64,000 bases of DNA from Paenibacillus pedocola (GTDB lineage Bacteria; Bacillota; Bacilli; Paenibacillales; Paenibacillaceae). Made by a program: the position numbers and the translations under genes. Below, piece by piece: positions 38,201 through 45,577 of this stretch (its first letter is position 1; the number at the start of each line of letters is the position of its first letter). The notes below the pieces were generated by a model. That model worked only from the letters and a program-made list of their open reading frames with translations. It ran no database searches and was not told the origin of the DNA. Location of the stretch: NCBI RefSeq assembly GCF_031599675.1, contig NZ_CP134223.1, forward strand, positions 1,860,001 to 1,924,000, written 5' to 3'.

Positions 38201-41083
38201 TTACAATCCGGGGATGTAATCAAAGTTAGCCTGACCGAACCGGAAAAGACGGAGAGTCCGCTGACGGACATCACTGCGCATAGTGAAGTAACAAGTGCAC
38301 CCGCAGCGGCGGATATGACCGCCAATGCTACAACGGATACTGTGACTGTAAAGAAGGTACCAGCCGGCACCAAGGTAACTGTCTACGCAGCCGATGGCGT
38401 GACCATGCTGGGAACAACCACGAATGAAGCGGGAACAGCTGGGGAAGTGGCAATAGCAATTCCTGCAGGGTTAACGGCCGGGGATGTAATCAAAGTCAGC
38501 CTGACTGAGCCGGAATTGACGGAGAGTACACTGACGGACATCACTGCGCATAGTGAAGTAACAAGCACACCGGCAGCGGCGGATATTACCGCCAATGCAA
38601 CTTCATCTACTGTCACTGTGAAGAATGTGCCGGTGGGCGCTACAGTTACAGTCTACGGGGAAGACGGACTTAATGTACTGGGAACTGCAGTTAATGAGAG
38701 CGGAAGCCCGGCTGAACTGATAATTACGATAGCTTCCGGACTAGCTGACGGTCAGATTCTAAAGGTCGGGACATGGGAGCTTGGCAAGGATCCAAGCCCG
38801 CTCACCGAGATTCCTGCAGCCTATGAGCCTACTCAGGCGCCTGCTGCCGGAAATCTGATTGCTAATGCTACAACTGGTGTTGTTACAGTAAACAACGTTC
38901 CAGCCAATGTCACGGCTTCCGTATATGCGGAGGATGGGACTACGCTGCTGGGTACAAGCTTCAATGATACCGGAGCTCTGGCTGAATTCCATTTCGCCGT
39001 GAAGGGTCTGGAGCCGGGGCAGATCGTGAAGATCAGTTTCACGGAAACGAACAAAGCACAAAGCGCCAAGGTAGAAGTTGCCGCTGTCTATGAGCAGTCT
39101 GCTCAGCCGCTGGCAGGCAACATTGTAATCAGTGCTGCACAAGGCAAGTTCACTGTGAACCAGGTGCCGGCCGGAGCTGTTGTTTCCATCTACAGCAAGG
39201 AAGGCAAGCTGCTTGCCAGTGCAACCAATACCGGGGCAGTGGCCGGACCGCTGACCTTTACAGAAATAGCGCTGACTGAAGGAGATACTCTAACTGTAAC
39301 TCTTACAGAGAAGTTGAAGACAGAAAGTGCACCACTAAGTGTTACCGTAGCGATCAAGTCAGCGGACGTGGTGAATGAAGCTTCCAAAACACTTCAAATC
39401 GGCTACGCCGCAGGCGAAACCTGGGAGAATGTTCTGACTTCACTGTCCCTGCCATCTACCGGAGGCTTCGGTACACAGGTCAGCTGGACTTCCAGTAAGC
39501 CGCAGGTTATTGAGATTCCGGCAGCAACGGACAGCAGCATCAATGCCGTTGTATACCGCAGTGCCCAGGATGAGGCAGTAGTTCTCAGCGCGACCGTCAG
39601 CCGCGACGGTGAAGCGAAAACCCGTACCTTCCTGGTTGTTGTAACAGCCAGCGGGGCAATCAAGGTCGAGGACACGAGCAATATCCGCAATGTCAAAGTG
39701 AAGGATCAGTCGGACAACACAGCACTGGTTCCGGTCAAACGAATCAACGTTACTTCAGCAGATGGTACTAGTTCGAAAATGGATAAGGTAGTATTTGATT
39801 CGGCTAAGGCACAAGAGATTGTCACTGCTTCTGTACCTGGCCACAACAATTCATCTACGATCTACATTGATGAGTTGCCGGGCGATACTGCTGATGAAAT
39901 TGCAGTTGAAATTCCGGCAACAACGCTTGCACTACTCGGTGCGAATAGCTTCAACTTGAATATCCAAAGTGATTATTCGACCATTTCCCTGGATGCAGCT
40001 ACTCTGCAGTCCATGATGGCGGACAATCTGGATCTGTATTTCCGGATCGTGCCTGCCCGCAATGCAGAAGACTCGAAGAACCAGGTTCCTTCGTCCTATA
40101 ATAACCAGAACCTGAAGGCGCTCAGCCCGCCGCTGGATATTGAGACCAACTATACCGGCTATAATACACAGCTAATGCTTCCATTTGCCAAAAACGGTGT
40201 GGATGTAAGTACCATGAATGCCAGCAGCCTTGCTGTATATATTGTGCACAGCGACGGTACGATTGAGCTGTCCAAAGGCACTGTCGTAAACAACGATAAG
40301 AACGAACCATATGGCATCTCGTTTGACATTTCTAAATTTAGCAGCTTTAGTATTGTAGAGACCAGTTCCTCCCTCCCTGGCAGCATCGTCACTGGGCCTG
40401 CTACACCTGCTACACCTGCTGCACCTGTAGTAGTACCTAATGGTGCAGGAACAGCAACTGCAACAGATGCAGTCTATTCCCATGCAGCTTATATCAAGGG
40501 CTATGAGGATGGCACCTTCAAGCCAAGCCGTGCACTGACACGGGCCGAGCTTGCAGCACTCCTTGCCCGCAACATAGAAATTGATGCAGCAGCATCAGGA
40601 GTGAACTTTACAGATGTATCTGCGAAGCACTGGGCAGCAGCTGATATTGCCAAAGTAGCCGCAGCCGGTCTGATGAAGGGCGATCCTGACGGCAGCTTCA
40701 ATCCGGAACGTGCGGTAACCCGTGCGGAGATGGCAATCCTGAGCGCACGGCTGAAGCAATTGTCCTTTGACGAGAGCAGCACAGCGGTTTCAGCAATTTC
40801 CGATGTGAATAAGCACTGGGCGGCAGGAGCTATCGATGCCGTGAAAGCAGCGGGACTGATGACAGGCTTCGCGGACGGCAGCTTTGCTCCGGCCAAGATG
40901 CTGAGCCGTGCAGAAGCGGTTACGGTGATTAACCGCCTGTTCGGCAGAGGCCCGCTCAGCGGCGTGACCCGTTCCAGCTTCTCTGATGTTCCGGTTACAC
41001 ATTGGGCATTTGCCGATATCGAAGAAGCCAGCCTTAACCACAAATACACTGTAAAGAACGGCAAGGAAGTTATCGCCGACTAA
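35288..41083 (+). CDS. Giant SLH-anchored surface protein with BNR-like head and ten 90-aa repeats
   Basis: The 1931-residue exported protein has a signal peptide at residues 1-32 (KKKRLFSAVLSL..., cleavage near VVSA-Q). Residues ~40-365 form a propeller-like head with Asp-box motifs (STDNGKTF, STDGGKTF, SKDHGQSFG), sialidase- or exo-beta-like. Residues ~370-460 resemble a choice-of-anchor/HYDIN-like module (NTSDAPLKIGEVLINGDFKI). Ten Ig-like 90-residue repeats occupy 464-1363, followed by a bacterial Ig-like module (GYAAGETWENVLTSLSLPST) and a Pro/Ala/Thr linker. The C-terminal S-layer homology modules (YIKGYEDGTFKPSRALTRAE, FTDVSAKHWAAADIAKVAAA, ISDVNKHWAAGAID, and a final partial FSDVPVTHWAFADI) bind pyruvylated cell-wall polymer. 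The TTG at 35267 lacks a ribosome site; AGGAGGAAAAGTAGG serves ATG 35288. It is probably an adhesin or carbohydrate-binding surface protein. Confidence 0.9.
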   Translation: MKKKRLFSAVLSLVTTVSLSLGSFAGAGVVSAQSDSSAYGEVLVSDTSNSDWTIAPGNTSRNLAVSPDGSIYAVYNGGDEIRVAKSTDNGKTFQPSVLAATGSFEPEIAVSSSGTVYVVGINESAGVLVKSTDGGKTFSDPIAVGAFLGTSAHMAVDGSYIYVTSPSGSTLYYSSNEGTTFNNYDFNESYVFTDLHVDPQTGNLIVQKDNPSLKYYVSKDHGQSFGTPVIPEKNVFFSVGALSAGSKGQYLFVAGSDSNMVRMNIGDGTVTDLMGGNNMSSQGRSLSADSYGNVVTGFSNGSSVFFSVSQDLGANLSSPVEVAATSIANAAINTTNGDIMYLYEKSGKIYLKVYQGLLSGYKLYLSNTNLYFNYPTQKKVSVTVTNTSDAPLKIGEVLINGDFKITDNTVPPELAPGESGIIEVQYSPQGAGSSNGALTLKVDGEPDRVVLLSGISEAAAGSSAPQVEDVTANSTTDIVTVKKVPAGTKVTVYAADGVTVLGTATNEAGTAGEVAIAIPAGLTAGDTVKVSLIEPDLTESTLTDITAHNEVTSAPAAADVTANATTDTVTVKKVPAGAEVTVYAADGVTVLGTAKNEAGTSGEVTVSVPAGLQSGDVIKVSLTEPEKTESPLTDITAHSEVTSAPAAADVTANATKDTVTVTKVPAGAEVTVYATDGVTVLGTAKNEAETSGEVTVPVSAGLQSGDVIKVSLTEPEKSGSPLTDITAHSEVTSVPAAADMTANATKDTVTVTKVPAGAKVTVYAADGVTVLGTAKNEAETSGEVTVPVPAGLKSGDVIKISLTEREMSESPLTDITAHNEVTSAPAAVGITANATKDAVTVTKVPAGAEVTVYAADGVTVLGTAKNEAETSGEVTVPVQAGLQSGDVVKVSLTEREMSESPLTDITAHSEVTSAPATADVTANATTDTVTVKKVPAGAEITVYAADGVTVLGTAKNETETSGEVTVSVPAGLQSGDVIKVSLTEPEKTESPLTDITAHSEVTSAPAAADMTANATTDTVTVKKVPAGTKVTVYAADGVTMLGTTTNEAGTAGEVAIAIPAGLTAGDVIKVSLTEPELTESTLTDITAHSEVTSTPAAADITANATSSTVTVKNVPVGATVTVYGEDGLNVLGTAVNESGSPAELIITIASGLADGQILKVGTWELGKDPSPLTEIPAAYEPTQAPAAGNLIANATTGVVTVNNVPANVTASVYAEDGTTLLGTSFNDTGALAEFHFAVKGLEPGQIVKISFTETNKAQSAKVEVAAVYEQSAQPLAGNIVISAAQGKFTVNQVPAGAVVSIYSKEGKLLASATNTGAVAGPLTFTEIALTEGDTLTVTLTEKLKTESAPLSVTVAIKSADVVNEASKTLQIGYAAGETWENVLTSLSLPSTGGFGTQVSWTSSKPQVIEIPAATDSSINAVVYRSAQDEAVVLSATVSRDGEAKTRTFLVVVTASGAIKVEDTSNIRNVKVKDQSDNTALVPVKRINVTSADGTSSKMDKVVFDSAKAQEIVTASVPGHNNSSTIYIDELPGDTADEIAVEIPATTLALLGANSFNLNIQSDYSTISLDAATLQSMMADNLDLYFRIVPARNAEDSKNQVPSSYNNQNLKALSPPLDIETNYTGYNTQLMLPFAKNGVDVSTMNASSLAVYIVHSDGTIELSKGTVVNNDKNEPYGISFDISKFSSFSIVETSSSLPGSIVTGPATPATPAAPVVVPNGAGTATATDAVYSHAAYIKGYEDGTFKPSRALTRAELAALLARNIEIDAAASGVNFTDVSAKHWAAADIAKVAAAGLMKGDPDGSFNPERAVTRAEMAILSARLKQLSFDESSTAVSAISDVNKHWAAGAIDAVKAAGLMTGFADGSFAPAKMLSRAEAVTVINRLFGRGPLSGVTRSSFSDVPVTHWAFADIEEASLNHKYTVKNGKEVIAD
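36677..39376 (+). repeat. Ten tandem 270-bp repeats inside the surface protein gene
   Basis: Copies begin at 36677 and every 270 bp after, with no length change. The landmark GTCTACGCAGCCGATGG recurs at 36761, 37031, 37571, 37841, 38111 and 38381, with a one-base variant at 37301, and the cognate position is recognisable at 38651, 38921 and 39191. Copies 1-7 are very similar; 8-10 are diverged. Shared blocks pass between copies (1 with 7, 2 with 6, 4 with 5), a mosaic pattern expected from recombination. Confidence 0.95.
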
Positions 41084-41101
41084 GCACAAGCAATAACAGC
41101 A

Positions 41102-41150
41102 GAAGCCTGTTTGAATTCCGGGTAGCCCCCGGCTTCAAACAGGCTTCTTT
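41102..41150. terminator. Bidirectional terminator between convergent genes
   Basis: A 14-bp perfect stem (41102-41115 with 41134-41147) has an inner CCGGG/CCCGG hairpin and is followed by TTTG. It separates the surface protein from the ABC-2 permease. Confidence 0.8.
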
Positions 41151-41164
41151 GTGCAAGAATGAAA

Positions 41165-41977
41165 TTATAGCGGCAAATCGCGCCGCCGGAAAATCTGAAT
41201 GCCTGCGGCGAAGCACAGCAGCCCGGTCAGCAGCAGCCAGAAGGAAATCCAGCCGATATCTGCTGTGCCCTGCACAATCTCGCCGGGACGGTAAAAGCTG
41301 AACAGCGTGAAGTAGCGCAGTACATCAAGCTTATCGGTGATTTTGGCAAGGATATCGATCGTGAAGAAGGCGAAGGTGATCCCTCCGGAGATCCCGAGCG
41401 CTTTTTTCTCGTCATTGCAGACACAGGAGACCAGAAAGGAAAGGCCGCCAATGGCAAAAAACAGCAGGAAGGCGGCGGTGTTCAACTGGCTGAACCGGGC
41501 CATGCCGAATTCATATTCGCTGCCGAGAAACCAGACTTTGCCGGCGAACCCGGCCAGCGTAGTTACAGCCATAATAATGAACAGTGAGGTAACCAGCACG
41601 AGCGCCTGCGTAAAAGCGACCTTGCGGCGTGTGGTCGGCGTGGCCAGCAGATAGGCCATGGAGCCGCGGTCGACCAGCCGGGCGATCAGCTGTGTAGACA
41701 TTTGCACGCAGACAATGGAGAGGATCAGCACCAGAATAAGCCCGTAATACTCACCGGAGATAAAACCCTCCGCACTGGAGAAACCATTGTTCAGCCCAAA
41801 GGCATTGCCAACCCCCTCGGGCATTGCTTTGACAAGATCGTTAAGTGCTTCCGTATTGTCCGCCAGCCCCGGATACAGCCAGATCATGAATACAATATAG
41901 AAGGCGGAGCCAAAGGCATAATTCATAATACCCTTCAGATTGACCCGCATCATTTCTTTATAGAGTGGAAGATTCAC
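41165..41977 (-). CDS. ABC-2 type transporter permease
   Basis: This 270-residue protein has about six membrane helices, for example FGSAFYIVFMIWLYPGLADN, GLILVLILSIVCVQMSTQLI and FWLLLTGLLCFAAGIQIF. It is the membrane half of an exporter with the ATPase at 41974. An ATGA overlap of 4 bp (41974-41977) couples the two. Similar pairs export antibiotics, lipids or lantibiotics; the divergent TetR gene supports a drug- or toxin-responsive role. The start ATG 41977 has a ribosome site inside the ATPase gene end. Confidence 0.9.
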   Translation of the reverse strand: MNLPLYKEMMRVNLKGIMNYAFGSAFYIVFMIWLYPGLADNTEALNDLVKAMPEGVGNAFGLNNGFSSAEGFISGEYYGLILVLILSIVCVQMSTQLIARLVDRGSMAYLLATPTTRRKVAFTQALVLVTSLFIIMAVTTLAGFAGKVWFLGSEYEFGMARFSQLNTAAFLLFFAIGGLSFLVSCVCNDEKKALGISGGITFAFFTIDILAKITDKLDVLRYFTLFSFYRPGEIVQGTADIGWISFWLLLTGLLCFAAGIQIFRRRDLPL

Positions 41978-42861
41978 TTCACAGCACCCCCGCGGTCATA
42001 ATAATTCATGAAAATATCCTCCAGGTTCTGCGTCGTTACATCCAGACTCCGGATCCGGTAACCTGCGATCTCCCGGGTGAACTCATTGTAGTTGCCCTGT
42101 ATCGCAATCCGCACAAGGTTCCCTTCACGGCTGACCACCTGCAGGCCGGAGGCGGTGAAGCGCTCGGCTTCCTCTCCAGTCTCGAATATAATCTCAAACA
42201 GCTTGCGCTGCATCGACTGGAGCTCATGAATATTGTTAATTGCGATAATTTTCCCGTCCTTGATAATGGCCGCCCGGTCACAGGTACGTTCGATCTCCTG
42301 AAAGCTGTGGGACGACATCAGGAAGGTGGTGCCTGCGGCTTTTTCCTCCAGTACGAGTTCAATGAAGATCTTCTGCATCAGCGGGTCCAGCCCTGAGGTA
42401 GGTTCATCCAGAATGATTACGTCGGGGCTATGCATGAACGCGGCAACAATGCCGACCTTCTGCTTCATGCCTTTAGACATTTTGCGGATTGGAGTGGCGG
42501 CATCAAACTGCAGCCGGTCGATCAGCGCATTACGTTTAGCGGTATTCTTCACACCTTGCATGGAGGCCATGAAATCAAGAAAGCCCTTGCCGGTCATGCC
42601 GTCAATGAAGTTAATCTCGCCCGGCAGGTATCCGGTGTGCTTCTGTACGGTTCCCTGACCGCTCCAGGCATCCAGCCCGTTAATCGTGACCGAACCCCGG
42701 TCCGGTTTCATGAATCCCATAATATGCCGGATGGTGGTCGATTTTCCCGCCCCGTTGGGCCCCAGGAAACCGAACACCTCGCCCCTTGCTACTGTGAATG
42801 ATACATCTTCAATCCCCCGGCCGTTTGAAAACCGTTTGGTTAAACCCTCTACCTTCAGCAT
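41974..42861 (-). CDS. ABC transporter ATP-binding protein
   Basis: This 295-residue ATPase begins MLKVEGLTKRFSNGRGIEDV. Walker A is GPNGAGKS at residues 34-41; the ABC signature is degenerate (KMSKGMKQKVGIV); Walker B is DVIILDEPTSGLD and the H-loop MSSHSFQE. The C-terminal ~80 residues form the regulatory region common in drug exporters (BcrA/CcmA-like). The frame extends to 42909, but the family N-terminus starts at ATG 42861, behind CACGGGGGTGCAGC. It overlaps the permease by 4 bp and is divergent from a TetR gene. Confidence 0.93.
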   Translation of the reverse strand: MLKVEGLTKRFSNGRGIEDVSFTVARGEVFGFLGPNGAGKSTTIRHIMGFMKPDRGSVTINGLDAWSGQGTVQKHTGYLPGEINFIDGMTGKGFLDFMASMQGVKNTAKRNALIDRLQFDAATPIRKMSKGMKQKVGIVAAFMHSPDVIILDEPTSGLDPLMQKIFIELVLEEKAAGTTFLMSSHSFQEIERTCDRAAIIKDGKIIAINNIHELQSMQRKLFEIIFETGEEAERFTASGLQVVSREGNLVRIAIQGNYNEFTREIAGYRIRSLDVTTQNLEDIFMNYYDRGGAVK

Positions 42862-42882
42862 GCTGCACCCCCGTGCGAATAA

Positions 42883-42908
42883 TGAAATATTATTGGTTAT
42901 ATATTTCA
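42883..42908. promoter_or_regulatory. Candidate TetR operator
   Basis: The inverted repeat TGAAATAT ... ATATTTCA (42883-42890 with 42901-42908) lies 22 bp before the ABC gene and within the divergent promoter region shared with the TetR gene at 43024. The size and placement fit a TetR-family operator. The surrounding DNA is very AT-rich, so chance symmetry is possible. Confidence 0.4.
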
Positions 42909-43023
42909 TATGTTATAATAGTCCCGGGATTACACGAAGTCAATATAATTATGAACTCATATATATATTATATTTCATTATTTTCGTAGCAGTACATTAA
43001 AGCGTCAAGTTAGGGTGAAGAAT

Positions 43024-43629
43024 ATGAACGGCTTTGAGAAGAGAAGGGCAATGATCAAGGGGCAAATCATGAAGACAACCATGGACATGCTCCAGACCTG
43101 GGAACCGAAGCGGCTGCGGATTGCAGACATTGCTAAGGCAGCCGGGGTGTCGCAGGTGACGATATATAATTATTTTGGCAGCAAGGAGGAGCTGATCAAG
43201 GAATCGTTCAAGGATTTTGTACAGCGCTCGATTACGGAATTTGAGGCGGAAATGCTCAAGCAGCAATCGCTGAAGGAGCTGATCGGCTACATGGTTTTTA
43301 AGGAGAAGGAGACGTACCGCGGACTTGCCCCGGCTGTGATCAAGGAGCTGATGGTGGATGATCCGCAGATGTCTGCCTACATTCAGGAGCAGTATAACAA
43401 AAGAATCATTCCGCTGATGGTTAAAATGGTGGAGGACGGCAAGGCGCATGGTGAAATTTCCGGTAAGGTGTCGGTGGAGGCGGTTCTGCTGCTGATTCAG
43501 GTGTATATGAAGAGTTCCGGGGAGATGCTGGATGCGGTGGGAAAACATGAAGACAGGGAGCAGATTCTGGAGGAGCTGCTGCATCTGTTCTTTTACGGGC
43601 TTTGCGGGCAGGAGCTTCCGAATGGATAG
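43024..43629 (+). CDS. TetR-family transcriptional regulator
   Basis: The 201-residue repressor has N-terminal HTH RIADIAKAAGVSQVTIYNYF followed by GSKEELIKESF, the standard TetR DNA-binding domain. The helical C-terminal ligand domain ends EQILEELLHLFFYGLCGQEL. A GTG lies three codons upstream (43015), but GGGTGAAG is better spaced for ATG 43024. It is divergent from the ABC exporter at 41974-42861 and most likely represses it, releasing on binding the exported compound. Confidence 0.92.
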   Translation: MNGFEKRRAMIKGQIMKTTMDMLQTWEPKRLRIADIAKAAGVSQVTIYNYFGSKEELIKESFKDFVQRSITEFEAEMLKQQSLKELIGYMVFKEKETYRGLAPAVIKELMVDDPQMSAYIQEQYNKRIIPLMVKMVEDGKAHGEISGKVSVEAVLLLIQVYMKSSGEMLDAVGKHEDREQILEELLHLFFYGLCGQELPNG

Positions 43630-43659
43630 CTAATGGTTTGAATTGAGTAAGCATAAGCT

Positions 43660-43710
43660 GTCTTCAGATTTCTACCGATTATAGCGGACATAATCAAGAA
43701 ATCTGAAGAC
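43660..43710. repeat. Long nested inverted repeat
   Basis: Perfect 14-bp arms (43660-43673 with 43697-43710) enclose a second 6-bp stem GATTAT/ATAATC (43677-43682 with 43690-43695). No T-tract follows on the plus strand. It is between a TetR gene and a convergent CBS-domain gene, so it may terminate either transcript or be a small dispersed element. Confidence 0.7.
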
Positions 43711-43793
43711 GGGCAGCGGCCGGAAGTCCAAACTTCTCTGTAGTTACGGCCATGCTAAATATAACAATCGCAATTTGTATCTAAATACAATAA

Positions 43794-44249
43794 CTATAAC
43801 AGCGATTTAAACGAATGGCGGATGACGTCACCCCGGCTGATAATGCCCATGAGGACACGGTTTCGTTCAACAGGTACTTTTTTGATCTGCTTCTTGCCCA
43901 GAATGGCGGCAATCCGTTCGATATCCTCGTCCCAGGGAACCGTGATGACTTTCTTTTTGGCGATGGCCATTACATTAAGATTCAGCAGCCGCCGGGTCCG
44001 TTCCTCGAATTCATCCTCATCGCCCTTGATCACATTCACTTGAAAAAAAGAGTCGACAATGAGGTCATCATGTTTGCCGATATAGCGCATAATGTCCCCA
44101 TCGCTTAAATAAGCAACAATTTCATTGCGGTCGTTAATGACCGGCATGCCGCTGATCCGGTGCTCGATGCATTTTTCGATAAAGGTCCGTACAGTGTCAT
44201 ATTCCTTGACCTTATAGACCTGTCTGATCATGAATTCATGCGCTTTCAT
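43794..44249 (-). CDS. CBS-domain pair protein
   Basis: The 151-residue protein consists of two CBS motifs: residues ~8-65 (YKVKEYDTVRTFIEKCIEHR, then ISGMPVINDRNEIVAYLSDG) and ~92-148 (VITVPWDEDIERIAAILGKK, VPVERNRVLMGIISRGDVIR). Tandem CBS pairs bind adenosine nucleotides and act as energy sensors. No other domain is present, so it must act through a partner. ATG 44249 on the minus strand follows TTGGGGGAACCTT. It is divergent from a MarR gene over a palindrome (44313-44329), suggesting shared control. Confidence 0.93.
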   Translation of the reverse strand: MKAHEFMIRQVYKVKEYDTVRTFIEKCIEHRISGMPVINDRNEIVAYLSDGDIMRYIGKHDDLIVDSFFQVNVIKGDEDEFEERTRRLLNLNVMAIAKKKVITVPWDEDIERIAAILGKKQIKKVPVERNRVLMGIISRGDVIRHSFKSLL

Positions 44250-44312
44250 AAGGTTCCCCCAAGTAAGAATAGACTAGCTTTTGTAAAAATAACTTGTATA
44301 ATGAAAGTATAT

Positions 44313-44329
44313 ACTTGTATTATACAAGT
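44313..44329. promoter_or_regulatory. Candidate MarR operator
   Basis: The perfect palindrome ACTTGTAT-T-ATACAAGT (44313-44320 with 44322-44329) has an extra half-site ACTTGTAT at 44292-44299. It lies in the divergent promoter region between the CBS gene (44249) and the MarR gene (44422). Its size fits MarR-family operators, and TATAAT-like promoter elements overlap it. Confidence 0.6.
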
Positions 44330-44421
44330 TGCATGTGCGAAGTCAATGACCGCTGCATCTTACAACTAATTTAAGCTGTTATTCATAGAGAAAAGAGTGG
44401 AAAGAAAGGTTGCTGCACACC

Positions 44422-44853
44422 ATGGACAAACGCCCGTTAGAAACGATTGAACTGGAGATGGCCATTCTCAGCCGCCGGCTGACTTCGATCAGCACCTACA
44501 AAAAATACGGTATCCTGGACCACTCTGCCTATCTGCTGCTGCATCAGATTGCCTCGAACGGCTCCGCCGGGGTGAAGGCGCTGGCCGATGAGTTTCACCT
44601 TGATATTTCCACGATCAGCAGGCAGGCCTCGGCACTTGAGCAGAAGGGGTATGTGATCCGTGTACCAGATCCTTTGGACGGCAGGGCCTATTCGCTGCAA
44701 ATCTCTGAGTTAGGATCGGACATGCTGAAGAAGGACACGGACATACGGCAGGACAAAATCGGACAGCTGCTCGAGGACTGGAGCGAAGAGGAACGCGAAC
44801 AATTCGGTCAGCTGCTGCAGAAACTGAATGAAGCAATTTTCCGGGTGATGTAA
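44422..44853 (+). CDS. MarR-family transcriptional regulator
   Basis: This 143-residue winged-helix regulator has DNA-binding part GVKALADEFHLDISTISRQA (residues ~51-70), then the wing GYVIRVPDPLDGRAYSLQIS. The frame starts at TTG 44410, but ATG 44422 is a more normal beginning; neither has perfect spacing from AGAAAGG. It probably represses its own gene and perhaps the divergent CBS gene through the palindrome at 44313. A second MarR gene follows 36 bp downstream, so the two regulators form an operon, which is unusual. Confidence 0.9.
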   Translation: MDKRPLETIELEMAILSRRLTSISTYKKYGILDHSAYLLLHQIASNGSAGVKALADEFHLDISTISRQASALEQKGYVIRVPDPLDGRAYSLQISELGSDMLKKDTDIRQDKIGQLLEDWSEEEREQFGQLLQKLNEAIFRVM

Positions 44854-44889
44854 TCGTAATTGTCTGACTTTTATAACCGGAGGTGTCTT

Positions 44890-45408
44890 ATGAATCCCCA
44901 GGATCTTCAAGAAGAAAAGCTGCTTATCGCATTCGAGAACATCAAACGCCTGGCCACACGCACCAAATGGAATGATTCTATTCCCCATGGGGAATTTCTC
45001 ATGATGTTCGTCATCCATGTCATGATGAAGAAGGAACGGTTAGAACCGGATGCGCCGGAATACCCGGGGGTGATGGTCTCCAAATTAAGCGAGCTGCTGC
45101 AAATCAGCAGACCCACCGCTTCACAGGCTGTCAGCTCTCTGGAAGAGAAGGGTTATGTCGAGCGCGCCATGTCCGAAACAGACCGGCGGGTGATCTATAT
45201 CAGCCTGACGGAGCAGGGGCGGCTGGTTTTTGAACAAAAAATGGAACGGTATTCCTGTATCCTGAACGAGATTATTGAAAAGGTTGGCCGGGAAGAGGTC
45301 GACCAGCTGATTGCCACTTGCGAGCGTCTGCGGACTGTAATGGATGAAGTAAGATTGCGGTTGGCGGATGAGCTTATCCCGGAGCATGAGGCAGCAGTGT
45401 CATATTAA
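44890..45408 (+). CDS. MarR-family transcriptional regulator, second copy
   Basis: This 172-residue regulator has winged-helix residues ~55-125: VSKLSELLQISRPTASQAVS (recognition region) and EKGYVERAMSETDRRVIYIS (wing). The frame opens at 44860, but GGAGGTGTCTT points to ATG 44890. It is only distantly similar to the upstream MarR protein and is longer, with an N-terminal dimerisation region holding LATRTKWNDSIPHGEFLMMF. It is the last gene of the pair before a strong terminator. The signal is unknown; phenolic drugs and oxidants are typical of the family. Confidence 0.92.
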   Translation: MNPQDLQEEKLLIAFENIKRLATRTKWNDSIPHGEFLMMFVIHVMMKKERLEPDAPEYPGVMVSKLSELLQISRPTASQAVSSLEEKGYVERAMSETDRRVIYISLTEQGRLVFEQKMERYSCILNEIIEKVGREEVDQLIATCERLRTVMDEVRLRLADELIPEHEAAVSY

Positions 45409-45444
45409 GTTTACATTTCGGACTAATGAATAAGATACGGGGAT

Positions 45445-45480
45445 AGACGCTGCTTATACTGGTATAAGCAGCGTCTATTT
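45445..45480 (+). terminator. Terminator after MarR pair
   Basis: A 15-bp perfect stem (45445-45459 with 45462-45476) has a very short nominal loop and is followed by ATTTAACATTTG. The T-tract is imperfect. Confidence 0.75.
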
Positions 45481-45577
45481 AACATTTGTACCTGCGTCTG
45501 TCTATAATGGCTTCAGAGATCAATTCCGAGTTGTCTCATTGGAATATCTACAATATTATGGACGGAGTGAAGTTATA

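Noticed and set aside
36406..38616. Repeated minus-strand reading frames of 70-115 codons
   Set aside because: They recur every 270 bp as antisense shadows of the surface protein repeats.
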